The notes below the pieces were generated by a model. The model worked only from the letters and a program-made list of their open reading frames with translations, was not told the DNA's origin and did no database searches. A stretch of DNA of 13,307 bases from Pseudomonadales bacterium. Lineage in GTDB: Bacteria > Pseudomonadota > Gammaproteobacteria > Pseudomonadales > Moraxellaceae. Made by a program: the position numbers and the translations under genes. The stretch covers positions 1-13,307 of the forward strand of contig JABEVH010000217.1 in assembly GCA_013043915.1 (NCBI GenBank). The letters are read 5' to 3'. Positions 1 to 6,726 of the stretch are shown here, in pieces (position 1 is the first letter of the stretch; each line of letters opens with the position of its first letter).

Positions 1-911
1 CCAGCACCTGCGCCATAATAAAGGGTGGGCCCGACTGGATGGGAGACTACCAACACCGCATTTTTAACGCCATGAACATTGCTGATCAAGCGTTCTGCCG
101 GAATCAGTGTCGGATGTACACGCAACTCGATGCCCTGCTCGGTACGGCGAGCAATACCTAAATGCTTAATGTGGTAGCCTAACTCAGAGGCATAAGCTAC
201 ATCCTCGGCGGTCAGTCGTGTGATGCCTTCGGTATAAACTTTTTTAAACTGCAGCGGAATGCCAAACGCCAGGGAAGCCAGTATAGTCAGCTTATGCGCT
301 GCATCTGTTCCTTCAACATCAAAACTAGGGTCAGCCTCGGCATAACCTAAACTCTGCGCTTCCTTGAGTACATCGTAAAAGTCGCGACCCTTCTCCAACA
401 TCTCGGTCATGATGTAATTGCCGGTACCATTGATGATACCTGCCAACCACTCGATACGATTGGCAGCTAATCCTTCGCGTAAAACCTTGATGATGGGGAC
501 ACCACCGGCAACAGCAGCTTCAAAAGCTACGTAAACACCATGTTTTTCAGCCAGCGCAAAAATCTCGTTACCATGCTCTGCCAGCAGAGCCTTGTTGGCG
601 GTCACCACATGCTTGCCCTGCAAGATAGCCTGGGTGACGACCTCACGAGCGGTGGTTGTTCCCCCCATAACCTCAACGATGATGTCAATATCAGGATCAT
701 GCACGACATCAAATACATCGCGACTCACGCGTACTGAGCCGGTAAGGCATTGCGGATTGTCACGACGAGCACCGACATGGGAAACCACGATGGGACGTCC
801 GGTACGGCGTGCAATTTCATCTGCATTTTCCGATAACAGACGAAAAGCTCCTCCACCTACCGTTCCCAGTCCTACGATGCCTACACGCACTGCCTGCTGT
901 TTATCCCGCAT
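1..911 (-). CDS. hom: Homoserine dehydrogenase, 3' end cut by window edge
   Basis: Catalyses NAD(P)H-dependent reduction of aspartate semialdehyde to homoserine in the cytoplasm, the branch point to threonine and methionine. About 303 residues are visible. The protein begins directly with the Rossmann fold (GLGTVGGG, residues 14-21), so it is the monofunctional form without an N-terminal aspartokinase. Further family signatures are EVMGG near residue 85, TANKALLAEHG, NGTGNYI near residue 170, and AEADPSFDVEGTDAAHKL near 192-208 with the probable catalytic lysine about residue 207. A C-terminal ACT domain, if present, lies outside the window. The ATG at 911 is preceded by a purine-rich AGGGATG about 8 nt upstream. 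It lies 54 nt after dsbC on the same strand. From memory, xerD-dsbC-hom-thrC is a common order in Pseudomonas relatives, so thrC may follow. Identification is secure. Confidence 0.95.
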   Translation of the reverse strand, partial: MRDKQQAVRVGIVGLGTVGGGAFRLLSENADEIARRTGRPIVVSHVGARRDNPQCLTGSVRVSRDVFDVVHDPDIDIIVEVMGGTTTAREVVTQAILQGKHVVTANKALLAEHGNEIFALAEKHGVYVAFEAAVAGGVPIIKVLREGLAANRIEWLAGIINGTGNYIMTEMLEKGRDFYDVLKEAQSLGYAEADPSFDVEGTDAAHKLTILASLAFGIPLQFKKVYTEGITRLTAEDVAYASELGYHIKHLGIARRTEQGIELRVHPTLIPAERLISNVHGVKNAVLVVSHPVGPTLYYGAGA

Positions 912-940
912 GTTGAATCATCCCTACCGCAAAGGCGGCA

Positions 941-969
941 ACATTAAGCAAGCTCGCATGCCTTGTCAA
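941..969 (-). promoter_or_regulatory. Possible hom promoter overlapping the dsbC stop
   Basis: On the minus strand a perfect TTGACA (969-964) overlaps the dsbC stop codon. After 17 nt comes TAATGT (946-941), which matches only three of six -10 bases. It would start transcription about 35 nt upstream of the hom ATG. The -35 and spacing are good and the -10 is poor, so this may be chance. Confidence 0.3.
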
Positions 970-1712
970 CGGTCATTCAGACCCAGAGCATGATCCAGAT
1001 CCTTAGGACTGAGGTACCCCCCCAGCCTATCGCCCTGTGCTGAGAACAAGGTTGGCGTTCCATCCACACCGAGTTGCGTACCCAAAGCGTATTCCTTGTC
1101 AATGAGAGACTGACAGGACTTACCCGCCGTCTCAGCTACAGGCATGCCTGCTGTAGCGTGACTGAGTGCTGCATGCCTATCCTCTGCACACCAGACAGCG
1201 GCCATACGATGACCGGTCATACCATCCGGACCGCTGCGCGGCCAAGCCAAAAAACGAACCTCAATCCCTAAGGCATTGTAGGCCGCAATTTGACCATGTA
1301 ATTTGCGGCAATAGCCGCAATCGACATCGGTAAATGCGTAAACCACAGCTCGCGCCTTTGCTTTAGGACTATAAATAATTTCTTCGCCGACAGGAACTTG
1401 AGCTAATTTGTTATGAGCCTGCTCCTGCATCACCTGATCCGACAGGTTAATCACCTGATCGCCTTCAAATTTCACAAAATCACCCTGCACCATGTAATGT
1501 GCATCTGCTGACATAAAGATTGGCGCCATGCCATCGGCCTGCACCAGATACCAGCCCGGTATAGCGGCCGGCTGAATACCAGAGATCACAACATCAGGAA
1601 AAGAGTGCGCAAACCTGGCGCGTATCAAGGCCTGAGGATCACTGGCCATCGCATAACTGCTTATCAACCATAAGCTCAGTGAGATCACCACATAACGAAA
1701 TAGGTTAAGCAT
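966..1712 (-). CDS. dsbC: Periplasmic disulfide isomerase/thioredoxin-like DsbC
   Basis: Rearranges wrong disulfide bonds in exported proteins; in the known system it is kept reduced by DsbD. 248 residues. The N-terminus is a typical signal peptide (hydrophobic 7-20, cleavage probably after AMA at residue 23). Next come a dimerisation domain (about 25-85), a linker, and a thioredoxin fold with active site C132-G-Y-C135 in FTDVDCGYCRKLH. A second cysteine pair (C175, C200) matches the structural disulfide of DsbC, and the cis-proline is P220 in GVDGTPTLF. The frame stays open up to 1904, but that extension lies inside xerD and is unlike the family. The ATG at 1712 has GAGGGCG ahead of it and is followed by the signal peptide. 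Only one base separates it from the xerD stop (TGAAATG), which implies translational coupling in a xerD-dsbC unit. Confidence 0.95.
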   Translation of the reverse strand: MLNLFRYVVISLSLWLISSYAMASDPQALIRARFAHSFPDVVISGIQPAAIPGWYLVQADGMAPIFMSADAHYMVQGDFVKFEGDQVINLSDQVMQEQAHNKLAQVPVGEEIIYSPKAKARAVVYAFTDVDCGYCRKLHGQIAAYNALGIEVRFLAWPRSGPDGMTGHRMAAVWCAEDRHAALSHATAGMPVAETAGKSCQSLIDKEYALGTQLGVDGTPTLFSAQGDRLGGYLSPKDLDHALGLNDR

Positions 1713-1713
1713 T

Positions 1714-2595
1714 TCACGCCCTCGGATGATGTTTGGCATGTAGAGCTTGCAAACGAGCACGCGCCACATGGGTATAAATCTGTGTCGTCGATAAATCACT
1801 ATGCCCCAGCAACATTTGCACCACCCTGAGGTCAGCCCCATGATTGAGCAAATGCGTCGCAAAGGCATGGCGCAGGGTATGCGGTGACAAAGTCTGCCGC
1901 ACACCTGCTTGCCTAGCCATTGCCTTGATACGATACCAGAAAGCCTGACGTGTCAGGGGCTCGCCTGTCGGTCCGGGGAATAATACATCGCTAATTTTGC
2001 TGCCCAGCAACAAAGGTCTGGCCTGAACCAGGTAACGTTGTATCCACGCCATCGCCTCCTCACCCAGCGGGACCAAACGCTCTTTGCCCCCCTTACCCTG
2101 AACCCGAACAACTCCCTGCCGAAGACTGACGCGCCCCAGACGTAAATTAACCAGTTCACTGACTCGCAGACCGCATGCGTACAGAATTTCCAGCATAGCC
2201 CGATCACGCAAGCTAATCATCGTGTCACCTGCCGCAGCAGAGAGCAAGGCATCCACATCAGCTTCTGACAGATCCTTGGGTAAGGCAGGAACGATACGCG
2301 GGACCTGCAACTCCGAAGTAGGATCAAGCACACCTGTCTGCTGACCACGCAGAAAACTGTAATAGCGTCGCAGACTCGATAGTAGGCGCGCCTGTGAGCG
2401 GGCTGAACGCTTTAACATCACCGCCGATTGCATCATCAGCTGTAGGTCTTGATCTGTCGCCTGCGCCAGTGGAGAGAGCAAGGACTGCTGACATAGACGC
2501 AAATCCCTGGCGTAAGCCTCAAGGGTCAGCTCAGCCAAACCCTGCATCGCCAGGTAACGTAAAAAACCTTGGATATCAGCGCCATGATCAGACAT
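1714..2595 (-). CDS. xerD: Site-specific tyrosine recombinase XerD
   Basis: With XerC it resolves chromosome dimers at dif during division, activated by FtsK. 293 residues, close to the usual 298 of E. coli. The N-terminal SAM-like core-binding domain covers about 1-95 and the catalytic domain about 110-290. All active-site residues are visible: R144 (CGLRVSE), K168 (QGKGGKERLVPL), H239 and R242 (HTLRHAFATHLL), H265 (LLGHSDLSTTQ) and nucleophile Y274. The C-terminal LHAKHHPRA closely resembles XerD rather than XerC or phage integrases. The ATG at 2595 has TTAGGTG about 5 nt upstream. It lies just downstream of the rplS terminator and one base from dsbC. Being a core Xer gene in conserved context, it is not evidence of an integrated element. 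Confidence 0.96.
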   Translation of the reverse strand: MSDHGADIQGFLRYLAMQGLAELTLEAYARDLRLCQQSLLSPLAQATDQDLQLMMQSAVMLKRSARSQARLLSSLRRYYSFLRGQQTGVLDPTSELQVPRIVPALPKDLSEADVDALLSAAAGDTMISLRDRAMLEILYACGLRVSELVNLRLGRVSLRQGVVRVQGKGGKERLVPLGEEAMAWIQRYLVQARPLLLGSKISDVLFPGPTGEPLTRQAFWYRIKAMARQAGVRQTLSPHTLRHAFATHLLNHGADLRVVQMLLGHSDLSTTQIYTHVARARLQALHAKHHPRA

Positions 2596-2599
2596 GTTT

Positions 2600-2630
2600 C
2601 ACCTAAGAAAATGCCCGCAAGCGCGGGCAT
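2600..2630 (-). terminator. Rho-independent terminator after rplS
   Basis: A perfect 8-bp stem, ATGCCCGC (2630-2623 on the minus strand) with GCGGGCAT (2618-2611), closes a 4-nt loop and is followed by TTTTCTT. It is oriented for transcripts leaving rplS. It sits in the 54-nt gap before xerD, and the xerD ribosome-binding sequence TTAGGTG (2606-2600) overlaps the end of its T-run. Confidence 0.8.
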
Positions 2631-2649
2631 CATCACAACCTGACTAGCA

Positions 2650-3021
2650 TTAACCAGCGTTACGCGGTGTCAGCTTTTCACGGATACGGGCTGATTTACC
2701 GGTGCGATCACGCAGGTAGTAAAGTTTTGCACGACGCACAGCACCACGACGCTTCACTACGACGGATTCTACCAAGGGTGAATGGGTCTGAAAACAACGT
2801 TCCACACCAACACCGTTGGAAATTTTACGCACGGTAAATGCTGAATTCAAACCACGACTTTTGATGGCAATCACGACACCTTCATAGGCCTGAAGACGTT
2901 CACGGTCACCTTCTTTGACCTTGACCTGCACCACGACCGTATCACCGGGGGCAAATGCAGGAATATTTTGCTTCATTTGCCGGTTCTCGATCTCTTGGAT
3001 CAAGGGATGTTTGCTACTCAT
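2650..3021 (-). CDS. rplS: 50S ribosomal protein L19
   Basis: Ribosomal protein bL19, at the 30S-50S interface of the large subunit. 123 residues (E. coli 115; slightly longer at the C-terminus, TPRNAG). The family core is complete: FAPGDTVVVQVKVKEG (24-39), YEGVVIAIKSRGLNSAFTVRKIS (46-68), GVGVERCFQTHSPLVESVVVKRRG (70-93) and RRAKLYYLRDRTGKSARIREKL. The start ATG at 3021 has GAGGAG about 7 nt upstream. It is the last gene of the rpsP-rimM-trmD-rplS operon, 59 nt after trmD; that gap contains a stem-loop. A terminator follows the stop. Confidence 0.98.
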   Translation of the reverse strand: MSSKHPLIQEIENRQMKQNIPAFAPGDTVVVQVKVKEGDRERLQAYEGVVIAIKSRGLNSAFTVRKISNGVGVERCFQTHSPLVESVVVKRRGAVRRAKLYYLRDRTGKSARIREKLTPRNAG

Positions 3022-3037
3022 TGCTGTACTCCTCGTC

Positions 3038-3065
3038 GACTGCAGAGGCTAAAGCGCATGCAGTC
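3038..3065 (-). promoter_or_regulatory. Stem-loop in the trmD-rplS intercistronic gap
   Basis: GACTGCA at 3065-3059 (minus strand) pairs perfectly with TGCAGTC at 3044-3038 around a 14-nt loop. It sits between the trmD stop and the rplS ribosome-binding site and has no T-run, so it is not a terminator. A role in mRNA processing or in setting different yields of TrmD and L19 is inference. Confidence 0.4.
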
Positions 3066-3080
3066 CTCTTTATACGACGC

Positions 3081-3860
3081 TTACGCGTCACCTTGGTGAG
3101 CCGGTGGCTGCACCTCTGCACCCTCCTGGCGCATGTCGAGGAGCCATGCCTGCTCCTCCCTCGTCAACGTGCGCCCCTGCAAAAGGTCGGGACGCCGCAA
3201 CGCTGTTCTTTGCAGCCGCTGACGATGACGCCAGCGCGCTATCGCCTGATGATCTCCGGATAACAGTATATCCGGCACCGCCAAACCTTCACATACCGGT
3301 GGCCGCGTATAATGCGGACAATCCAGCCAGCCATCACTGAATGAATCCTGCTCGGCCGACTCGGAGGAGCCCAGTACCCCAGGCAATAATCGGGTCACGG
3401 CATCCATCAGCACCATCGCCGGCAGTTCACCGCCAGACAATACATAGTCACCCACTGACCATTCCGCATCTACTTCTGACGCCAGCAGGCGTTCATCAAT
3501 GCCTTCATAACGACCACACAGCAAAATCATTGCAGGTAATTTGGCTAACACTGCCACATCAGCCTGAGTCAGACGCCGACCCTGGGGGCTGAGATAAATG
3601 ACCGGGGGCTTCACCCCCCTGCTAGCCGCCTCTTGCTTGGCCTGAACCAAGGCGCGACGTAAAGGCTCTATCATCATGACCATGCCAGGACCGCCCCCAT
3701 AAGGACGATCATCAACACGCCGGTAGCCTCCCTCCGCATAATCACGCGGATTAAAGGCTACGACCTCAAGCGTACCCTGCTCGACAGCACGTCCTGTCAC
3801 GCCATAAGTCGTGACCGCCTCGAACATGGCCGGGAACAACGAGATAGCGCCTACCCACAT
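3081..3860 (-). CDS. trmD: tRNA (guanine-N1-)-methyltransferase TrmD
   Basis: Transfers a methyl group from S-adenosylmethionine to N1 of G37 in tRNAs, preventing +1 frameshifting; essential in most bacteria. 259 residues (E. coli 255). The SPOUT trefoil-knot domain is clear: N-terminal WVGAISLFPAMFEAVTTYGVTGRA; RVDDRPYGGGPGMVMM (48-63); the knot loops LLCGRYEGIDERL (about 113-125) and YVLSGGELPAMVLMDAVTRLLPGVLG (about 138-163). The C-terminal tRNA-binding domain has HYTRP and PDILLSGDHQAIARWR. The ATG at 3860 follows rimM by 15 nt, with GGGGGGC about 5 nt upstream as a modest Shine-Dalgarno. Middle gene of the rpsP operon. Secure. Confidence 0.98.
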   Translation of the reverse strand: MWVGAISLFPAMFEAVTTYGVTGRAVEQGTLEVVAFNPRDYAEGGYRRVDDRPYGGGPGMVMMIEPLRRALVQAKQEAASRGVKPPVIYLSPQGRRLTQADVAVLAKLPAMILLCGRYEGIDERLLASEVDAEWSVGDYVLSGGELPAMVLMDAVTRLLPGVLGSSESAEQDSFSDGWLDCPHYTRPPVCEGLAVPDILLSGDHQAIARWRHRQRLQRTALRRPDLLQGRTLTREEQAWLLDMRQEGAEVQPPAHQGDA

Positions 3861-3875
3861 GATGCCCCCCGACTA

Positions 3876-4403
3876 TCAGAAGTCAGGATCCCAGTCCACC
3901 ACCATGTAACCACCTGCCAGGTCCACATGGCGAACCACGGAATCCATCAACCAGGGGATCAAACGCTCGCGCTGATCCATGCTTTGTTCATCCCCACGGA
4001 CCACCAGCACATCATTGGCACCGGTTTCCATCATGGCATGCACATAACCCAAATCCCGACCATCCTGTAAACGTACGCGTTTGTCGAGGAGGTCCGACCA
4101 GTAATAATCCCCCTCTTCCAGCGACGGCAAGACTGAACGAGGCACAAAAACCTGCGCACCCACCCAGGTCTCTGCGGTATTCCTGTCCTCTATACCTATA
4201 AGACTAACCACCCAACCCTTACCCTGGGCACGCCAGTCCTTGATCTTCATCCCTTGCTGACGATCACCCAGCACCAGAACCCATGGCTGATAAGCAAAGA
4301 CATTTTCAGGTGGAGATGTATCGGAATACACCCAAAACATGCCGCGTATACCATGCGCTGACGTCAGGCGTCCTACAGACACCCAAGTGCTGTCAATCAA
4401 CAT
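3876..4403 (-). CDS. rimM: 16S rRNA processing / ribosome maturation factor RimM
   Basis: Assists assembly of the 30S head domain and binds ribosomal protein S19. About 175 residues from ATG 4403 (E. coli 182). The N-terminal beta-barrel carries VSVGRLTSAHGIRGMFWVYSDT. The C-terminal PRC-barrel carries EEGDYYWSDLLDKRV, the alanine/tyrosine-type motif region that contacts S19, then GANDVLVVRG and RLIPWLMDSVVRHVDL. The frame is open upstream to a GTG at 4430 inside rpsP. I chose ATG 4403 because homologs begin just before the VGRL motif and because it lies 4 nt beyond the rpsP stop at 4408, which fits translational coupling. A TTG immediately upstream is also possible. The Shine-Dalgarno is weak for every choice. 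Confidence 0.93.
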   Translation of the reverse strand: MLIDSTWVSVGRLTSAHGIRGMFWVYSDTSPPENVFAYQPWVLVLGDRQQGMKIKDWRAQGKGWVVSLIGIEDRNTAETWVGAQVFVPRSVLPSLEEGDYYWSDLLDKRVRLQDGRDLGYVHAMMETGANDVLVVRGDEQSMDQRERLIPWLMDSVVRHVDLAGGYMVVDWDPDF

Positions 4404-4407
4404 CAAC

Positions 4408-4659
4408 TCAGGCTGCTGCCTTCTGTGCACCCTTAATCAAGGCTGCCACACGCTCAGAAGGCTGTGCACCGCGCAACAACCAGAACTGCAGGCGCTCCTG
4501 ATTGATACGCAGGGCTTCAGCAGCACCCGCAGCAATCGGGTTAAAAAAACCTAAGCGTTCGATAAAACGGCCATCACGCGCATTACGGCTGTCAGTTACC
4601 ACCAAATGGTAGAAAGGCCGCTTTTTGGCTCCACCACGTGCTAAACGAATCGTCACCAT
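4408..4659 (-). CDS. rpsP: 30S ribosomal protein S16
   Basis: Ribosomal protein bS16, needed for 30S assembly. 83 residues, the usual length. The N-terminus MVTIRLARGGAKKRPFYHLVV is diagnostic, followed by DSRNARDGRFIERLGFFNP and the C-terminal ALRINQERLQFWLLRGAQPSERV. It heads the rpsP-rimM-trmD-rplS operon. The ATG at 4659 has GAGG about 10 nt upstream. A consensus -10 box lies about 80 nt upstream of the start. Secure. Confidence 0.98.
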   Translation of the reverse strand: MVTIRLARGGAKKRPFYHLVVTDSRNARDGRFIERLGFFNPIAAGAAEALRINQERLQFWLLRGAQPSERVAALIKGAQKAAA

Positions 4660-4732
4660 TCCAGTATATCCTCAATGCTTTGGCAGGCATGCAGCTGCAG
4701 GCATACCCACACAGGATTTGCTCAGCCACAAA

Positions 4733-4770
4733 GGGCGAGCATTATAGAGCCAATTAAAAAAAAATAGAAG
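4733..4770 (-). promoter_or_regulatory. Probable promoter of the rpsP operon
   Basis: On the minus strand there is a perfect -10 hexamer TATAAT (4746-4741), 17 nt downstream of TTCTAT, a weak -35 (three of six matches). The spacer contains a run of nine T, which could act as an upstream-element-like or bent segment. The start would be near 4734, giving a leader of about 75 nt. That leader contains a 10-bp palindrome TGCAGCTGCA (4690-4699) and a repeated GCAGGCAT (4683-4690 and 4697-4704). Confidence 0.55.
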
Positions 4771-4800
4771 ATATTCTGAACTTCTTTCGACACGCCGATA

Positions 4801-4831
4801 GTTACACCCTACCCCCAAGCTCTGCTATAGT
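4801..4831 (+). promoter_or_regulatory. Possible extended -10 promoter of the HIT gene
   Basis: TGCTATAGT (4823-4831) gives an extended -10 with TATAGT matching five of six bases. The best -35-like hexamer, GTTACA at 4801-4806, is 19 nt away, so the -35 is weak. Transcription would begin near 4838, giving a very short leader. It is divergent from the rpsP promoter. Confidence 0.35.
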
Positions 4832-4862
4832 CCAAACTTTGTCAATGGACACCCCAACCTTC

Positions 4863-5306
4863 ATGTTCAAGCTGCACCCGCAACTCAAGCGCGACACTCT
4901 ACCCATCGCCCAGCTCCCTCTGTGCCAGGTCAGGCTGATGAACGACATGCACTATCCTTGGTTAATCCTTATTCCAGCCCGGGCAAACATTCGTGAAATT
5001 CATGAACTCAGTCCGGATGACCAGCAGCAACTCATGAAAGAGTCCTGTCTGATTAGCAAGGCGCTACAAACCGGGTTTCAGGCTGATAAAATCAATATTG
5101 CCGCTCTAGGCAACATGGTCCCACAATTACACCTGCATCATATTGCACGCTATGAAAATGATGTTTCTTGGCCCCAACCGGTTTTTGGCCAACATCCAGC
5201 CCAACCTTACACCGAAGAACACCTTTCCCTCATGCAAGAGCAGCTTAAAGCCTGTATTCAAGGGCAAGCTAATGACCTGCATCTACGCTGGCACTTAAAA
5301 TATTAA
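4863..5306 (+). CDS. HIT-family (histidine triad) nucleotide-binding protein
   Basis: HIT proteins bind nucleotides and usually hydrolyse phosphoramidate or dinucleotide bonds; the substrate here is unknown. About 147 residues. The N-terminal half has LPLCQVRLMNDMHYPWLILIPAR (18-40), a typical HIT beta-sheet, then REIHELSPDDQQQL. The active-site strand is MVPQLHLHHIARYEND (85-100). Aligned on the R of IAR, the usual H-x-H-x-H reads Q88-L-H90-L-H92: the middle, nucleophilic His and the third His are kept and the first is Gln. Starts are ambiguous: TTG 4839, ATG 4845 and ATG 4863 are in frame and none has a clear Shine-Dalgarno. I chose 4863 because homologs as I recall them start at this M-F-x-L-H-P-Q-L region. 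The gene stands alone and overlaps bolA tail to tail by 4 nt. Confidence 0.88.
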   Translation: MFKLHPQLKRDTLPIAQLPLCQVRLMNDMHYPWLILIPARANIREIHELSPDDQQQLMKESCLISKALQTGFQADKINIAALGNMVPQLHLHHIARYENDVSWPQPVFGQHPAQPYTEEHLSLMQEQLKACIQGQANDLHLRWHLKY

Positions 5307-5605
5307 CGCCTACCCTGGCAGACCGGACTCCCTGGCACACGCTGATCTGACTGCCATTCTTCAGGCGTATAAAGATGGAGCGCCAAGGCGTGTACCCCTG
5401 AAGTCATCTCCTCCTCAAGCAAGCCATACACGTGTTGGTGCCGACGCACCCGGGATAACCCGGCAAAGGCAGCATCGACAACCACCACATTGAAATGTGT
5501 TTGCGAGCCTGCAGGCACATGATGGCCATGGCTTTCATTAATCACCTGAATATGACCAGCCATAAAAGCCTGGTTTAGCTTTTTTTCAATGCGTTCAATC
5601 ATCAT
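5303..5605 (-). CDS. bolA: BolA family transcriptional regulator / Fe-S partner
   Basis: BolA acts in stress and stationary-phase morphology as a DNA-binding regulator and partners monothiol glutaredoxins in iron-sulfur handling. 100 residues (E. coli BolA 105). It aligns end to end with E. coli BolA from memory: RIEKKLNQAF; VINESHGHHVPAGSQTHFNVVVV; RRHQHVYGLLEEEM; SGVHALALHLYTPEEW; C-terminal PGSPVCQGRR. The HVPAGSQTHF segment holds the class-defining loop, and the His in VHALALH is the conserved putative metal ligand. The ATG at 5605 has GGAG 6 nt upstream; a TTG two codons earlier overlaps that spacing and is less likely. It lies 17 nt after zapE on the same strand, so it is probably co-transcribed with it. 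Confidence 0.95.
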   Translation of the reverse strand: MMIERIEKKLNQAFMAGHIQVINESHGHHVPAGSQTHFNVVVVDAAFAGLSRVRRHQHVYGLLEEEMTSGVHALALHLYTPEEWQSDQRVPGSPVCQGRR

Positions 5606-5622
5606 ACCCAACTCCAGGCCCC

Positions 5623-6714
5623 TTAAGGCCGATGTGGCAAATCCAGGTATTGCTGGCTTTGCATCTCAACCAAACGACTCACCGTACGCCTGAACTCAAA
5701 AGCAAGGCGGCCCTCTGGATATAGCAGATCAGGGGCTACTTGCGCCGTCATGAGCAATTTGACATGGCGATCATAAAACTCGTCAACCATGTTGATAAAA
5801 CGACGCGCGGCATCATCCTGTTCTAAACCTAGCTGAGGAACGCCCTGCAACATCACCGTATGGTAACGACGACTGAGTTCAATATAATCATTCTGACTGC
5901 GCATTTGTACACAAAGCACATGAAAATCCAGCCAAACCAGAGATGCGGTTGCTGCCTTGACCTGCATCGCCCGCTCGTTGACCCACAAGGACAGTGACTG
6001 AGGCTCACCTCCCCCGCTGAGATGGCACCAGGCATCCATAAAAGCATCCTGGGCAGCTTCATCCAGGGGATGATAAAACAAGGGCACCTTTTCCAGATGA
6101 CGCAGGCGATAATCATGCCCGGCATCCATATGTAAAACCTGACATTGCGCTTTAAGCATGGCGATAGCGGGTAAAAATCGCTCGCGCTGCAAGCCTCGCT
6201 CATAAAGTCGATCAGGCTCCAGATTACTGGTAGCCACCAAGGTGACGCCGCGAGCAAACAAGGCCTTAAATAACATGCCGAGCAGCATGGCATCGGTGAT
6301 GTCATTAACGTAGAACTCATCAAAGCAGATGACCACCGCTTCACGAATCAGCTTGTCTGCTAATTTTTCCAGGGGATCACGCTCACCTGCCAACAATTTG
6401 AGTTCCTGATGCACACGTTGCATGAACCGATTGAAATGACTACGCAATTTGCGCCGAAACGGCAGGCTCTCAAAAAACAGATCCATCAAGTAGGTCTTGC
6501 CGCGCCCTACCCCTCCCCAGAGGTAAACGCCTTGTACTGACTGCATATGTCGAGAGCTGGCAAAGCGATGGAACACACCATGCATGCGTGCATGCTCATA
6601 ACGCGACACCAGTTCCTGACACAATCTATCCAGCGCTTCTACCGCGCGCCGCTGTTCAGTATCTGGCTGAAAACCCGCAGCCAAATCTTCTTCGTAGCGT
6701 TGCATTAAAGACAT
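5623..6714 (-). CDS. zapE: Cell division protein ZapE (AFG1-like ATPase)
   Basis: Cytoplasmic P-loop ATPase; in E. coli ZapE joins the late divisome and affects Z-ring stability, and the mitochondrial homolog is AFG1/LACE1. 363 residues (E. coli 375). Walker A is GGVGRGKT (67-74) in GVYLWGGVGRGKTYLMDLFF, Walker B is VVICFDEF (127-134), and a sensor-1-like motif ATSNLEPDRLY follows. The C-terminus has GRLAFEFRRTVSRLVEMQS, matching the conserved RT-x-SRL-x-EM arginine-containing motif of the family. The ATG at 6714 has a perfect AGGAGG 8 nt upstream, and this Shine-Dalgarno overlaps the TAG stop of the preceding hydrolase gene. It lies between the alpha/beta hydrolase gene and bolA in a minus-strand operon. 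Confidence 0.96.
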   Translation of the reverse strand: MSLMQRYEEDLAAGFQPDTEQRRAVEALDRLCQELVSRYEHARMHGVFHRFASSRHMQSVQGVYLWGGVGRGKTYLMDLFFESLPFRRKLRSHFNRFMQRVHQELKLLAGERDPLEKLADKLIREAVVICFDEFYVNDITDAMLLGMLFKALFARGVTLVATSNLEPDRLYERGLQRERFLPAIAMLKAQCQVLHMDAGHDYRLRHLEKVPLFYHPLDEAAQDAFMDAWCHLSGGGEPQSLSLWVNERAMQVKAATASLVWLDFHVLCVQMRSQNDYIELSRRYHTVMLQGVPQLGLEQDDAARRFINMVDEFYDRHVKLLMTAQVAPDLLYPEGRLAFEFRRTVSRLVEMQSQQYLDLPHRP

Positions 6715-6726
6715 CGTACCAGCCTC

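Noticed and set aside
592..993. 133-codon plus-strand frame antisense to hom
   Set aside because: It lies across from a clearly conserved hom sequence, and its own translation is Pro/Arg/Thr-rich with no recognisable motif; it is a shadow frame.
1713..1904. Longer N-terminal extension of dsbC
   Set aside because: It would overlap xerD, is Cys/Arg-rich, and would bury the signal peptide at 1712 in the interior of the protein.
1714..2595. Integrase marking a prophage or genomic island
   Set aside because: The catalytic residues and C-terminal tail match XerD, the neighbours are core genes, and no attachment repeats or phage genes are present.
5853..6344. 163-codon minus-strand frame inside zapE
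   Set aside because: It is out of frame within a zapE with intact Walker motifs; its Cys/Trp/Met-rich translation has no family resemblance.
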